A DNA stretch of 64,000 bases from Pseudomonas sp. Leaf48 (GCF_001421885.1 NZ_LMLH01000031.1:2436-66435); one strand, 5' to 3'; positions 34,923 through 43,983 are shown, counted from the first letter of the stretch. Numbers and translations are program-made. The notes: generated by a model not told the origin, from the letters alone.

Positions 34923-35708
34923 CTAGTACCCCTCGAACTGCGCGGTGCGTTTGTCGATAAACGCCTGCATACCTTCCTTCTGGTCTCGTGACGCGAACAG
35001 CAATGCATTGGCCTTGCGCTCCAGGGCCAGGCCGGCTTCGAGCGGGGCGTCCATGCCGGCCAGGATCACTTCCTTGATCTGCTCGGCGGCCAGCGCCGGC
35101 ATCGCCGCGATGACGCGCGCCAGCTCAAGGGCGTGCGCCTGAACCTGGTCATCGTCCACCAGGTCGCTGACGAGGCCGGCGACCCAGGCCTCTTCGGCGC
35201 TGATCGGTTGCCCGGTGAGCGCCATGCGCATCGCCTTGACCTTTCCCACCGCCCGCACCAGCCGTTGGGTGCCGCCGATGCCGGGCATGATGCCGATGCG
35301 GATTTCCGGTTGGCAGAAGCGCGCGCTGCGCCCGGCAACGATCAGGTCGGCATGCATCGCCAGTTCGCAACCGCCGCCGTAGGCGTACCCGCAGACGGCC
35401 GCGATCACCGGTTTCGGACAGTGCTGGATCGGCCCCCAGACCCGTTCGGTGTGGCGCTTGTAGATATCGATGGCGCCGACACCGGCCATGCTGTTGATGT
35501 CCCCACCGGCGGCGAACACCTTGTCACCGCCCGTCAGCACGATGCAGCGCACTTCGGGATCAATCGCCAACTCACTGAAATGCTGCGATAGCAGCGCCTG
35601 CAGTTCCAGGCTCAAGGCATTGGTCGCCTGCGGGCGATTGAGCCGCAGCAGGGCCACGCCGGGCAGTGGGCGTTCGAGCAGAACCGGTGCAGCGGATGAG
35701 TCGGACAT
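34923..35708 (-). CDS. Enoyl-CoA hydratase/isomerase family protein
   Basis: A 261-residue crotonase-fold enzyme. The oxyanion-hole region is KVFAAGGDINSMAG near residue 65, and both catalytic Glu blocks are present: GYAYGGGCELAMHAD near 110 and QPEIRIGIMPGIGGTQRL near 133. It would hydrate a trans-2-enoyl-CoA during side-chain or ring beta-oxidation. The start at 35708 has GAGG upstream; the longer in-frame ATG at 35777 lies inside the operator and is rejected. Single gene on the minus strand, divergent from the large operon. Confidence 0.88.
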   Translation of the reverse strand: MSDSSAAPVLLERPLPGVALLRLNRPQATNALSLELQALLSQHFSELAIDPEVRCIVLTGGDKVFAAGGDINSMAGVGAIDIYKRHTERVWGPIQHCPKPVIAAVCGYAYGGGCELAMHADLIVAGRSARFCQPEIRIGIMPGIGGTQRLVRAVGKVKAMRMALTGQPISAEEAWVAGLVSDLVDDDQVQAHALELARVIAAMPALAAEQIKEVILAGMDAPLEAGLALERKANALLFASRDQKEGMQAFIDKRTAQFEGY

Positions 35709-35774
35709 GGGCAACCTCAAAGACCAGACAAGGTGTGAATGGCCGCCAGTGTCCTGTTCGCGAGGTTGAATTTT

Positions 35775-35793
35775 CATCGTCCGTTCAGACGTA
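35775..35793. promoter_or_regulatory. Island operator, site 4, shared by divergent promoters
   Basis: Minus-strand TACGTCTGAACGGACGATG; the plus strand, shifted by one base, reads ATCGTCCGTTCAGACGTAG, which agrees with site 1 at 14 of 19 positions. A -10-like GACACT lies to the left (plus 35748-35753) and TAGAGT to the right (35815-35820), each 36 bases from the centre. The site can thus serve the enoyl-CoA hydratase gene and the SDR-led operon. Confidence 0.75.
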
Positions 35794-35850
35794 GTTTGCC
35801 CCGCGGTTCGTCCCTAGAGTGACCCTTGTCAGTAGAGAAAGGAGCACATG

Positions 35851-36636
35851 ATGGAGCTGCATTCGGGTCTTGATTACAGCGGCAAGGTGGTGCTGGTCAC
35901 CGGTGGCACCAAGGGCATCGGCGCCGGTATCGCACGGGGGTTCCTCGCCGCCAACGCGAGGGTGATCGTCTGTGCCCGGCGCGAGCCTGAGCAGGTGCCG
36001 ACTCTGGGTGGCAAGCGTGCGAGCTTCATTGCCACCGACGTGCGCGACCACGATTCCCTGCAACGCCTGTTCGCCACGATCGAGCGCGACTTCGGGCGCC
36101 TCGACGTGGTGATCAACAACGCTGGCGGCAGCCCGTCCGCCGACGCAGCCACGGCCTCTGCGCGGTTTCACGAAAGTATCATCGGGCTGAATCTGATCGC
36201 GCCGCTCAACGTCGCCCAGCACGCCAACCGGCTGATGCAGGCACAGGCCCAAGGCGGTTGCATCGTCTTTATTGGCAGCATCAGCGCCCTGCGTTCCTCC
36301 CCAGGCACCGCCGCTTATGGCGCGGCCAAGGCCGGAGTGGTGGCGCTGGTGCAGTCGCTGGCGGTGGAGTGGGGGCCCAAGGTGCGGGTGGTCACGGTCA
36401 GCCCGGGGCTGGTGATGACCGAGCAGGCCCATCTGCACTACGGCTCCGAGGCCGGTATCGCCGCCGTCGCTGCCGGCATTCCAGCTGGCCGCATGGCCGC
36501 GGCCGAAGACATTGCCAACGCCTGCCTCTACATCGCATCGCCGCTGGCTGGCTACGCCAGCGGTTGCAACCTGTTGCTGCATGGCGGTGGTGAACGCCCG
36601 GCATTTCTCGGCGCCGCACAGGTGCTGCCCACCTGA
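35851..36636 (+). CDS. Short-chain dehydrogenase/reductase
   Basis: A 261-residue classical SDR with VTGGTKGIGAGIARGF near residues 17-32, NNAGG near 90, and catalytic ISALRSS and YGAAK near 140-160. The C-terminus has SPLAGYASGCNLLLHGGGER, which is usual for the family. Probably a hydroxyacyl-CoA or hydroxysteroid dehydrogenase of the operon. Two adjacent ATGs (35848, 35851) follow AAAGGAG; the second has the better spacing. First gene of a run to at least 43980. Confidence 0.83.
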   Translation: MELHSGLDYSGKVVLVTGGTKGIGAGIARGFLAANARVIVCARREPEQVPTLGGKRASFIATDVRDHDSLQRLFATIERDFGRLDVVINNAGGSPSADAATASARFHESIIGLNLIAPLNVAQHANRLMQAQAQGGCIVFIGSISALRSSPGTAAYGAAKAGVVALVQSLAVEWGPKVRVVTVSPGLVMTEQAHLHYGSEAGIAAVAAGIPAGRMAAAEDIANACLYIASPLAGYASGCNLLLHGGGERPAFLGAAQVLPT

Positions 36637-36692
36637 TCGACCTATTGCGGCGACCGGGTTCGGTGGCCGCCTTCAATGTGAAGGAGACGACT

Positions 36693-37661
36693 TTGGCTGA
36701 TCCACAATTGCTATCCAATGTGCGCGCCCTGGTGGGGCGCCAGTACGGCCGCGTGTACGCCTGGGACGAGGTCAATGCCCCGATGATTCGCCAGTGGTGC
36801 GAAGTCATGGGCGTGGACAACCCGCTGTACACCGACGCGGAATTTGCCCTGGGCACCCGGCACGAGGGTCTGATCGCACCACCTGCGATGCTGCAGGTGT
36901 GGACCATGGAGGGCCTGCACGCCAACAACTATCCGCCTGGCTCCACCGACGAGAACCCGTACGAGGTGCTCAAGGAAATGGAAGCCTACGGTTATGCCTC
37001 CACCGTGGCGGTGAACTCCGAGCTGACCTTCACCCGTCCGCTGCGCATAGGCGAAAAGCTCTACTACACCACGCGCCTGGATTCGGTGGGCGATGAGAAA
37101 ACCACCGCCTTGGGCACCGGCTTTTTCGTCACTCTGGTGATGAGCCACTTCGTCGAAAAAGCGGGCGGCGACGAGCCGGTGGGCGAGTTGCTTTTTCGCG
37201 TATTCAAGTTCCGTGCGGCCAATGCCCAGGCGCCAGCCAAGGCTGAGTCGGCGCCGGTCAAGGCCAAGCGTCCGCTGCCGGGAATCAGTGATGACACCCG
37301 CTTCTTCTGGGAAGGTTGCGACAAGGGCCAGTTGCTGATTCAGCGATGCAGCGCCTGCCAGACCCTGCGCCATCCACCGGCGCCGGTGTGTATCGAATGC
37401 CACAGCTTCGACTGGGACACCCTGCAAGCCAGTGGCCGCGCCACCTTGTATTCGTTCGTGGTGATGCACTACCCCGAAGTGCCGCCGTTCGATTACCCCA
37501 ACCCGATCGGCCTGATCGAACTGGAAGAGGGCGTGCGCCTGATCGCAGGCCTGGTCGGGATCGAGCGTGAGCAGTTGCAGATCGGCCAGCATTTGCAGGT
37601 CGAGTTCCAGACCTTCGATGACCAGATGACCCTGCCGCTGTTCCGGCCGGTAGAGGCATAG
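36693..37661 (+). CDS. MaoC-DUF35 fusion, ChsH2-like hydratase subunit
   Basis: A 322-residue two-domain protein. Residues about 1-175 are a MaoC-like hot-dog domain (YGRVYAWDEVNAPMIRQWCE, then GVDNPLYTD). Residues about 200-322 are a DUF35 OB-fold with a zinc ribbon, CSAC near 219 and CIEC near 233. This is the layout of actinobacterial ChsH2, which hydrates a steroid side-chain enoyl-CoA with ChsH1 and whose DUF35 part docks the aldolase Ltp2. Translation most likely starts at TTG 36693, seven bases after AAGGAG. It lies 8 bases before the acyl-CoA dehydrogenase gene. Confidence 0.82.
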   Translation: MADPQLLSNVRALVGRQYGRVYAWDEVNAPMIRQWCEVMGVDNPLYTDAEFALGTRHEGLIAPPAMLQVWTMEGLHANNYPPGSTDENPYEVLKEMEAYGYASTVAVNSELTFTRPLRIGEKLYYTTRLDSVGDEKTTALGTGFFVTLVMSHFVEKAGGDEPVGELLFRVFKFRAANAQAPAKAESAPVKAKRPLPGISDDTRFFWEGCDKGQLLIQRCSACQTLRHPPAPVCIECHSFDWDTLQASGRATLYSFVVMHYPEVPPFDYPNPIGLIELEEGVRLIAGLVGIEREQLQIGQHLQVEFQTFDDQMTLPLFRPVEA

Positions 37662-37669
37662 GAGCCACC

Positions 37670-38803
37670 ATGGATTTCGAATTGAGCGAAGACCAGCGCG
37701 CCATTGCGCAAATGGCCGACGGATTGTTTGTCGACCATTGCCATGACGACTACATGCGCCAGTGGGATACCAGCGGCGAACCGATGATGACGCCGCTGTG
37801 GGCACTGTGTATCGAGACGGGGCTGCATGCCCTGGCGATTCCCGAAGAACACGGTGGCAGCGGTCTGGGCATGACCGAACTGATGCTGGTGCTGCAAGCC
37901 CAGGGCAAGGCCCTGGCCCAGGTGCCGTTGTGGCGTCATCAATTGGCGGCCGCGACCCTGGCCCGTTTCGGTGCTGGCGACAGTGCAGGGTGGGTGGCCA
38001 AAGCGGCGTCCGGCGAGGCACTGCTGAGCCTGTCTATCGATGGCTTGAGCAGTGCGCTGGGCATCGAGTTGAAAGCCCGTCCCTGTGCCGAGGGCTGGTC
38101 GATCAATGGCCGCGTCGCGGCCCTGGCGTTGGGCGACCAGTCCCGGGCCGCGCTGGTATTGGCAGAGGTCGACGGTCAGCCGCGCTTGCTGCTGCTCGAC
38201 TTGTCGGCGCCCGAGGTAAAGCGCGTGTCGGCGGTACTGACCCACGGCGAGGCAGTGACCGACCTGCACATCCAGGGTTTAACGGTAGACGCCGCGGCAC
38301 TGTTGCCGGCCGAGGCCGTCGCCTGGCTGGAACTGCGCAGCGTGGCGGCATTGGCAGCCTTGCAACTGGGCGTCAGCGAAGAGCAGATCCGCCGCACCGT
38401 GGCCTATGTCAGCGAGCGCCGGCAATTCGAACGCGTCATCGGCAGCTTCCAGGCGGTGCAGATGACCATGGCCGATACCCATATCGCCGTCGAAGCCTTG
38501 CGCACCACGCTGTGGCAACTGGCCTACCGCATCGATGCTGGCTTGCCGGCACCCAGTGAAGCACTGGCCACGGCCTGGCTGGCCTGTGAAGCGGGGCACC
38601 GCATTGGCCATGTCGCACAGCACGTGCATGGCGGCATCGGAGTTGACCTGACGTATCCGATACACCGTTTTCTCTACTGGAGTCGCGGCCTGTCCCTTGC
38701 CCTGGGTGGCTCGGCGGCAAACCTCGAACGCCTGGGCGACTGGCTCAACGATAACGACAAGCTGGGATGGAAATATGACCTCGAAGAACACCAAGCGCTT
38801 TGA
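37670..38803 (+). CDS. Acyl-CoA dehydrogenase, pair 1, FAD/Arg-motif subunit
   Basis: A 377-residue acyl-CoA dehydrogenase family protein. It carries SERRQFERVIGSFQAVQMTM near residue 245 (the family's RxQF..PIGSFQ FAD-contact motif) and HVHGGIGVDLTYPIHRF near 320. It lacks the SEPxAGSD block and the C-terminal NEIQ block of single-chain enzymes, which are present in the partner encoded at 40401. This fits one half of an alpha2beta2 enzyme like ChsE1-ChsE2. AGGAG before the ATG. Overlaps the following MaoC gene by 29 bases. Confidence 0.84.
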   Translation: MDFELSEDQRAIAQMADGLFVDHCHDDYMRQWDTSGEPMMTPLWALCIETGLHALAIPEEHGGSGLGMTELMLVLQAQGKALAQVPLWRHQLAAATLARFGAGDSAGWVAKAASGEALLSLSIDGLSSALGIELKARPCAEGWSINGRVAALALGDQSRAALVLAEVDGQPRLLLLDLSAPEVKRVSAVLTHGEAVTDLHIQGLTVDAAALLPAEAVAWLELRSVAALAALQLGVSEEQIRRTVAYVSERRQFERVIGSFQAVQMTMADTHIAVEALRTTLWQLAYRIDAGLPAPSEALATAWLACEAGHRIGHVAQHVHGGIGVDLTYPIHRFLYWSRGLSLALGGSAANLERLGDWLNDNDKLGWKYDLEEHQAL

Positions 38804-39194
38804 AGACGTGCGCCCCGGCGAAGCACTGCCGGAGCTTGCGGTGCCGATTACGGTGACCCTGATCAACGGTGGCGCGATTGCCACTCGTGATTACTTCCCC
38901 GGGCACCACGACGCCGAGGCGGCCCGTGCCCTGGGCTCGCCCCACGTGTTCATGAACATCCTCACCACCAACGGGCTGGTGCAGCGGTTTGTCGAACAGT
39001 GGGCCGGACCGCTGGCGCAGTTCAGCGCGCTGAAAATCAAGCTCGGTGCGCCAAATTATCCCGGCGACTGCATGACCTTCAACGGCAGCGTCAGCGCGCT
39101 CGACGCCGATACCCGCACGGTGGAAATCACCTTGAGCGGCAAAAATTCCATGGGCAACCACGTGACCGGTACGGTCGCGTTGGTCCTGCCCTGA
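38775..39194 (+). CDS. Stand-alone MaoC-like hydratase, ChsH1-like
   Basis: A 139-residue single hot-dog domain of the MaoC dehydratase family (LPELAVPITVTLINGGAIAT, then RDYFPGHHDAEAARALG; FMNILTTNGLVQRFVEQW). The size and position next to a MaoC-DUF35 fusion match ChsH1, the small partner of ChsH2 in hydration of a side-chain enoyl-CoA. It starts inside the preceding gene, which suggests translational coupling. 17 bases separate it from the aldolase gene. Confidence 0.82.
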   Translation: MTSKNTKRFEDVRPGEALPELAVPITVTLINGGAIATRDYFPGHHDAEAARALGSPHVFMNILTTNGLVQRFVEQWAGPLAQFSALKIKLGAPNYPGDCMTFNGSVSALDADTRTVEITLSGKNSMGNHVTGTVALVLP

Positions 39195-39211
39195 CAGCCG
39201 GAGAAACACAG

Positions 39212-40390
39212 ATGACTGATTCATCGATTTCCGGGCGTGCCGCGATCGTTGGTCTGGGCGCGACCGAATTTTCCAAGAACTCCGGACGCACCGAATTGCG
39301 CCTGGCCCTGGAGGCCACCTTGAGTGCGCTCAAGGATGCCGGCATTGATCCAACCGAGGTCGAGGGCTTTAGCTCTTACTCGGTGGACAAGGTCCCGGAG
39401 TACGAAATTGCCCGTTTGCTCGGTTGCAAAGACGTGAAGTTTTTCTCGCAAGTGCCCCACGGCGGCGGTGCGGCCTGTGGACCGGTGATGCACGCGGCCA
39501 TGGCAGTAGCCACCGGGATGGCGAAAGTGGTGGTGGTCTATCGCGCCATGAATGAGCGTTCCTGGTATCGCTTCGGGACAGGTGCCTACGGTTTCGCTTC
39601 GACGCCGACCTTCGACAACGTCAACTACGGCTGGTACATGCCCCACGGTTTCCATACACCGGCGGCCTGGGTCGGGATGTTCGCCCAGCGTTACATGCAC
39701 ACCTATGGCGCCACCAGCGAAGACTTCGGCCGGGTGGCGGTGGCGGCTCGCGATTTTGCCGCAACCAATCCCCAGGCATTTTTCCACGGCAAGCCGATCA
39801 CCCTGGAAGAACACCAGTCCTCGCGCTGGATCTGCGAACCGCTGCACCTGCTCGATTGCTGTCAGGAATCCGATGGCGCGGTGGCGATGGTCATCACCTC
39901 GGCCGAGCGTGCCCGTGACCTGCGGCAGAAACCGGTGACCATCAAGGCCGGATCCCAAGGCATCAGTCACGGCCAACAGAGCATGACCTCGTTCTACCGC
40001 GAAGACATCACCGGGCTGCCGGAAATGGGCGTGGTCGCTCGCGAACTGTATCGCCAGTCGGGCCTGGGGCCGGACGCGTTCCAGACCGCCGTGATCTACG
40101 ACCACTTCACCCCGTTTGTATTGCCGCAACTGGAAGAGTTCGGCTTCGTCAAGCGCGGTGAAGCCAAGGAGTTCATCCGCGCCGGGCACCACGCCCGTGG
40201 CGGCAAACTGCCGATCAACACCCACGGTGGGCAACTGGGCGAAGCCTATATCCACGGTATGAACGGCATCGCCGAAGCGGTGCGCCAGGTGCGTGGCACG
40301 GCGGTCAACCAGGTGGCGGATGTGCAGAACGTGCTGGTTACCGCCGGCACCGGTGTACCCACCAGCGGCCTGATTCTCGGCGCAGCCTAA
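39212..40390 (+). CDS. Thiolase-fold lipid-transfer protein/aldolase, Ltp2-like (1)
   Basis: A 392-residue thiolase-superfamily protein of the SCP-x/Ltp type. N-terminal AAIVGLGATEFSKNSGRTEL, central VPHGGGAACGPVMHAAMAVA, and C-terminal INTHGGQLGEAYIHGMNGIA are typical. Ltp2-type members do not thiolyse; with a DUF35 partner they perform retro-aldol cleavage of a hydroxyacyl-CoA side chain, releasing propionyl-CoA or acetyl-CoA. Its place after ChsH2-, ChsE- and ChsH1-like genes supports that role. RBS GGAG-type 10 bases before the ATG. Confidence 0.84.
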   Translation: MTDSSISGRAAIVGLGATEFSKNSGRTELRLALEATLSALKDAGIDPTEVEGFSSYSVDKVPEYEIARLLGCKDVKFFSQVPHGGGAACGPVMHAAMAVATGMAKVVVVYRAMNERSWYRFGTGAYGFASTPTFDNVNYGWYMPHGFHTPAAWVGMFAQRYMHTYGATSEDFGRVAVAARDFAATNPQAFFHGKPITLEEHQSSRWICEPLHLLDCCQESDGAVAMVITSAERARDLRQKPVTIKAGSQGISHGQQSMTSFYREDITGLPEMGVVARELYRQSGLGPDAFQTAVIYDHFTPFVLPQLEEFGFVKRGEAKEFIRAGHHARGGKLPINTHGGQLGEAYIHGMNGIAEAVRQVRGTAVNQVADVQNVLVTAGTGVPTSGLILGAA

Positions 40391-40400
40391 GGAGCAGCAG

Positions 40401-41570
40401 ATGTTCGTCGACCTCACTCCCGAACAACATGCCCTGCGCCACAAGGTGCGGGACTATTTCCAGGCACTGATGACCCCGGACATGCGCGATCAGTTGCGCG
40501 GCAAGGAAGGCGGTGAGCTGTTTCGCCAGACCATCCGCCAGATGGGACGCGACGGCTGGCTCGCGGTTGGCTGGCCCAAGGCCCATGGCGGCCAGGGTTA
40601 CGCGGCCACCGAGCAGTTGATCTTCTTCGAAGAAGCCAACATCGCCGGGGCACCACTGCCGTTCGTGACCATCAGCACCGTAGGCCCGGCGTTGATGGCC
40701 CACGGCAGCGAGCTGCAGAAAGAACGCTTTCTGCCTGGCATCGCCGCAGGCGAGATCATGTTTGCCATCGGCTACTCGGAGCCGGATGCCGGCAGTGACC
40801 TTGCGGTGTTGAAAACAAGCGCCCGCCAGGACGACGAAGGCTTCCTGGTCAATGGCAACAAACTGTGGACCTCGGGCGCCGAATCGGCCGATTTCGTCTG
40901 GCTGGCGGCTCGTACTGATCCGACCCAGGCGCGGCACAAGGGTATCTCGCTGCTGATCGTCGATACCACGACGCCGGGCTTCTCCCACACCCTGATTCAC
41001 ACCGTCGGCAATCCGACGGCGGCCACTTACTACGACAACGTGCGGGTGCCCAACGAGATGCTGGTGGGTGAGTTGCACGGTGGCTGGAAGCTGATCACAT
41101 CGCAACTGAACCACGAGCGCCTCGGCCTCGGCACCTGGTCGGACAAGGTTGTGGCGCTGTTTCGTCGGGTCTACCTATGGGCGCGGGCCCGCGATGAACA
41201 AGGCCGCCGGGCGATGGATAAAGCCTGGGTGCGCAGCTCGCTGGCCGAGTGTTATGCACGCCTGGAAGCGATGCGCCTGATCAACATGCGCATCGCTGCC
41301 GATCTTGAGCTCGACCGCATGAGCGTCGCGCTGAGTTCGACCACCAAGGTATTCGGCTCGGAGTCGGCCATCGAGATCCTGCGCAAGCTGGCGGCAATCG
41401 TCGGTGCCAATGGTTCGATGCGCAGCGGTTCGGCGGCAACGCTGTTGCAGGGTGACCTGGAGTATGAACTGCGCTCTGCCACGACCCTGACCTTTGGTGG
41501 CGGCACCAATGAAATCCAGCGCGAACTGATCGCCCAGTTTGGCCTCGGCATGCCGCGTACTCAACGCTGA
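40401..41570 (+). CDS. Acyl-CoA dehydrogenase, pair 1, SEPDAGSD subunit
   Basis: A 389-residue acyl-CoA dehydrogenase. It has the mid-chain block GYSEPDAGSDLAVLKTSARQ near residue 130 and the C-terminal LTFGGGTNEIQRELIAQFGL near 370, but no RxQF..PIGSFQ motif. That motif is present in the subunit at 37670, so the two probably form a heteromer in which each chain supplies part of the site. It lies 10 bases after the aldolase gene; 65 bases then separate it from the second pair. Confidence 0.86.
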   Translation: MFVDLTPEQHALRHKVRDYFQALMTPDMRDQLRGKEGGELFRQTIRQMGRDGWLAVGWPKAHGGQGYAATEQLIFFEEANIAGAPLPFVTISTVGPALMAHGSELQKERFLPGIAAGEIMFAIGYSEPDAGSDLAVLKTSARQDDEGFLVNGNKLWTSGAESADFVWLAARTDPTQARHKGISLLIVDTTTPGFSHTLIHTVGNPTAATYYDNVRVPNEMLVGELHGGWKLITSQLNHERLGLGTWSDKVVALFRRVYLWARARDEQGRRAMDKAWVRSSLAECYARLEAMRLINMRIAADLELDRMSVALSSTTKVFGSESAIEILRKLAAIVGANGSMRSGSAATLLQGDLEYELRSATTLTFGGGTNEIQRELIAQFGLGMPRTQR

Positions 41571-41635
41571 CGCTGGTCCATCAACAACAAGAACCGTACT
41601 CGCCCCGGTACCGGGGCGGGTCGAAGGGGACTTTC

Positions 41636-42841
41636 ATGAGCACTATCGAGCAATTTCGCCAGGACACCCGTGCCTGGCTGGAGGCCAACTGCCCGCTGTC
41701 GATGCGCAGCGGCATGGCTGAAGGCGATGTGGTGTGGGGCGGCCAGAACCCGCAATTTCCCAATGCGGATGCACGCCTGTGGTTCGAGCGCATGCGCGAC
41801 AAGCGCTGGTTCTGCCCCGAGTGGCCCGAGCAATATGGGGGCGCCGGCTTGAGTGACGAACAACTGGCGGTGCTGGAAAGCGAGATGCGCCGCATCAAGT
41901 GTCGGCCACCGCAGATCAACCTCGGCATCTGGATGCTTGGGCCGGTGCTGCTGGCTTACGGCAGCGAACAGCAGAAACGTGATCTGTTGCCGCCGATTGC
42001 CCGCGGTGAAGTTCGCTGGTGCCAAGGCTTCTCCGAGCCGAACGCCGGTTCCGACCTGGCCAGCCTGAAAATGGCCGCACGTGATGCCGGCGATCATTTC
42101 GTGGTGGATGGCAGCAAGATCTGGACCTCCTACGGCGACAAATCCGACTGGATGTATGCCCTGGTGCGCACTGACTTCAGCGCGCCGAAACACGAAGGCA
42201 TAAGCCTGATCGTGCTGGACATGCGCAGTCCCGGCGTCAAGCCGCAGCCGATCGATCTGATCAGCGGCAAATCGGCGTTTTGCCAGGTGTTCTTTGACAG
42301 CGTGAAAGTACCCAAGAACCAGTTGATCGGACCGTTGAACGGTGGCTGGAACCTGGCCAAGTACCTGTTGCAACACGAACGCAAGGCGATGTCGAAATTC
42401 GGCGAGTTCAGCCTGCCGTCGCACTTCAACCTGCTGGCGCTGATGCGCGAGTACGTGCCGACCCCCCAGACCCGGGGCGAACACGCCCTGCAGGCGCGGG
42501 CCACGGCGTGCGCGATGAACGAGCAAGCCTACAACCTGACCGTGCAACGCATGGGAGAAGAGGCGCGGGCCGGCGATGACATCGGCGGCCTGATGTCGAT
42601 CATGAAGCTGGTGCATACCGAGCAGGAGCGCGACAAGTTCGAAGTGCTGCTCGATGCCATGGCCGGGCATGCTTTCGGTTGGGAGAGCGCGGCATTCAGC
42701 GAACAACAACTGGCGGTGACCCGTTCCTGGTTGAACAGCTATGCGCTGACCATTTCCGGCGGGTCCTCGGAAGTCCAGTTGAACGTCATCGCCAAGCGCG
42801 TGCTGGGCTTGCCAGACGCTAAAAAAGGAGTCACCCCATGA
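41636..42841 (+). CDS. Acyl-CoA dehydrogenase, pair 2, SEPNAGSD subunit
   Basis: A 401-residue acyl-CoA dehydrogenase with GFSEPNAGSDLASLKMAARD near residue 130 and ISGGSSEVQLNVIAKRVLGL near 375, where the usual NEIQ reads SEVQ. As in the other large subunit here, the RxQF motif is missing. Its stop overlaps the start of the partner gene (ATGA), a strong hint of a 1:1 complex. A short hairpin (ccccggtaccgggg, 41603-41616) precedes the gene. Confidence 0.86.
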   Translation: MSTIEQFRQDTRAWLEANCPLSMRSGMAEGDVVWGGQNPQFPNADARLWFERMRDKRWFCPEWPEQYGGAGLSDEQLAVLESEMRRIKCRPPQINLGIWMLGPVLLAYGSEQQKRDLLPPIARGEVRWCQGFSEPNAGSDLASLKMAARDAGDHFVVDGSKIWTSYGDKSDWMYALVRTDFSAPKHEGISLIVLDMRSPGVKPQPIDLISGKSAFCQVFFDSVKVPKNQLIGPLNGGWNLAKYLLQHERKAMSKFGEFSLPSHFNLLALMREYVPTPQTRGEHALQARATACAMNEQAYNLTVQRMGEEARAGDDIGGLMSIMKLVHTEQERDKFEVLLDAMAGHAFGWESAAFSEQQLAVTRSWLNSYALTISGGSSEVQLNVIAKRVLGLPDAKKGVTP

Positions 42842-43980
42842 GCCTGCGTTACAACGATGAGCAGCGTTTGCTGGCCGACAGCGCCCGGGATTTTCTCGCC
42901 GCCCGCAGCCCGGTGAGTGCCCAGCGTCGGCTGCGCGATGAAGCGGTGGCCCCGGGCTTCGATGCGCAGTTGTGGCGGGACGCGGTCGATCTGGGCTGGA
43001 GTGCGATTCCGTTTCCCGAAGACTTCGGGGGCCTGGATTTCGGTTGCAAGGGCCTTGGGCCGATCTTTGAATCCATGGGCCGCAACCTGTCCGCCACGCC
43101 GCTGTTGTCCAGCGTGGTGCTGGGTGGTTCGCTGCTCCACCTGGCTGGCAACTCGGCGCAACAGACGCACTGGCTGCAAGCGGTGATCGGTGGTGAACAA
43201 CGCCTGGCCCTGGCGGTGGACGAACAGTCGCGCCATGACCCGAGCCGCATTGCCCTTGTGGCCGAGGCCGAGGGGCAGGGCTATCGCTTGCACGGCGACA
43301 AGTTCTGGGTGGTCGACGGCCTCGGTGCCGATGCCTTTGTGGTAGCAGCGCGCACGTCCGGGCAACCGGGTGATACGCAAGGCATCAGTCTGTTCCTGGT
43401 ACCGGCCGATACGCAGGGCCTGACGGTCAGCGCCTTGCCGCTGATCGATTCGCGCAACAGTGCACGCTTGCAACTGGACCAGGTGCAATTGGGCAACGAA
43501 GCGCTGCTTGGCACTCTGGGCGAGGGCTGGACCGCGCTGGAAACCGCACTGGACCGTGGTCGCACCTGCCTGGCGGCGGAGCTGTTGGGGATGGCGGAGC
43601 AACTGTTCGAAACCACTCTGGAGTACCTAAAGACCCGCGTGCAGTTCGACACGCCGATTGGCACCTTCCAGGTCCTGCAACATCGCGCCGCGCAAATGTA
43701 CATCGACCTGGCGCTGAGTCGCAGCACCCTGATGGCCGCGCTGGCGACCCTGGATGACACCAGCATCGACGTCGCGGCACGCGGTCGAACGGTCAGCCTG
43801 GCGAAATGGAAAACCGGCGATACGGCAATCAAGGTGGCCAACGAAGCCGTGCAGATGCACGGCGGCATCGGCGTCACCGACGAGCTGGATGTCGGCCTGT
43901 ACCTCAAGCGCGTGCGCGTGGCGCAGAGCTGCCTGGGTGACCGGGATTTCCATTGCGAACGCTATTCGGCCCACGCGTAA
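42838..43980 (+). CDS. Acyl-CoA dehydrogenase, pair 2, FAD/Arg-motif subunit
   Basis: A 380-residue acyl-CoA dehydrogenase. It holds LKTRVQFDTPIGTFQVLQHR near residue 260 and EAVQMHGGIGVTDELDVGLY near 340, and lacks the SEPxAGSD block. It overlaps the preceding gene by four bases. Together they would form the second alpha2beta2 dehydrogenase of the island. Last gene before a REP-rich gap. Confidence 0.86.
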   Translation: MSLRYNDEQRLLADSARDFLAARSPVSAQRRLRDEAVAPGFDAQLWRDAVDLGWSAIPFPEDFGGLDFGCKGLGPIFESMGRNLSATPLLSSVVLGGSLLHLAGNSAQQTHWLQAVIGGEQRLALAVDEQSRHDPSRIALVAEAEGQGYRLHGDKFWVVDGLGADAFVVAARTSGQPGDTQGISLFLVPADTQGLTVSALPLIDSRNSARLQLDQVQLGNEALLGTLGEGWTALETALDRGRTCLAAELLGMAEQLFETTLEYLKTRVQFDTPIGTFQVLQHRAAQMYIDLALSRSTLMAALATLDDTSIDVAARGRTVSLAKWKTGDTAIKVANEAVQMHGGIGVTDELDVGLYLKRVRVAQSCLGDRDFHCERYSAHA

Positions 43981-43983
43981 ACC

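Noticed and set aside
35709..35777. N-terminal extension of the enoyl-CoA hydratase from ATG 35777
   Set aside because: The ATG lies in the operator and the extension is not typical of the family.
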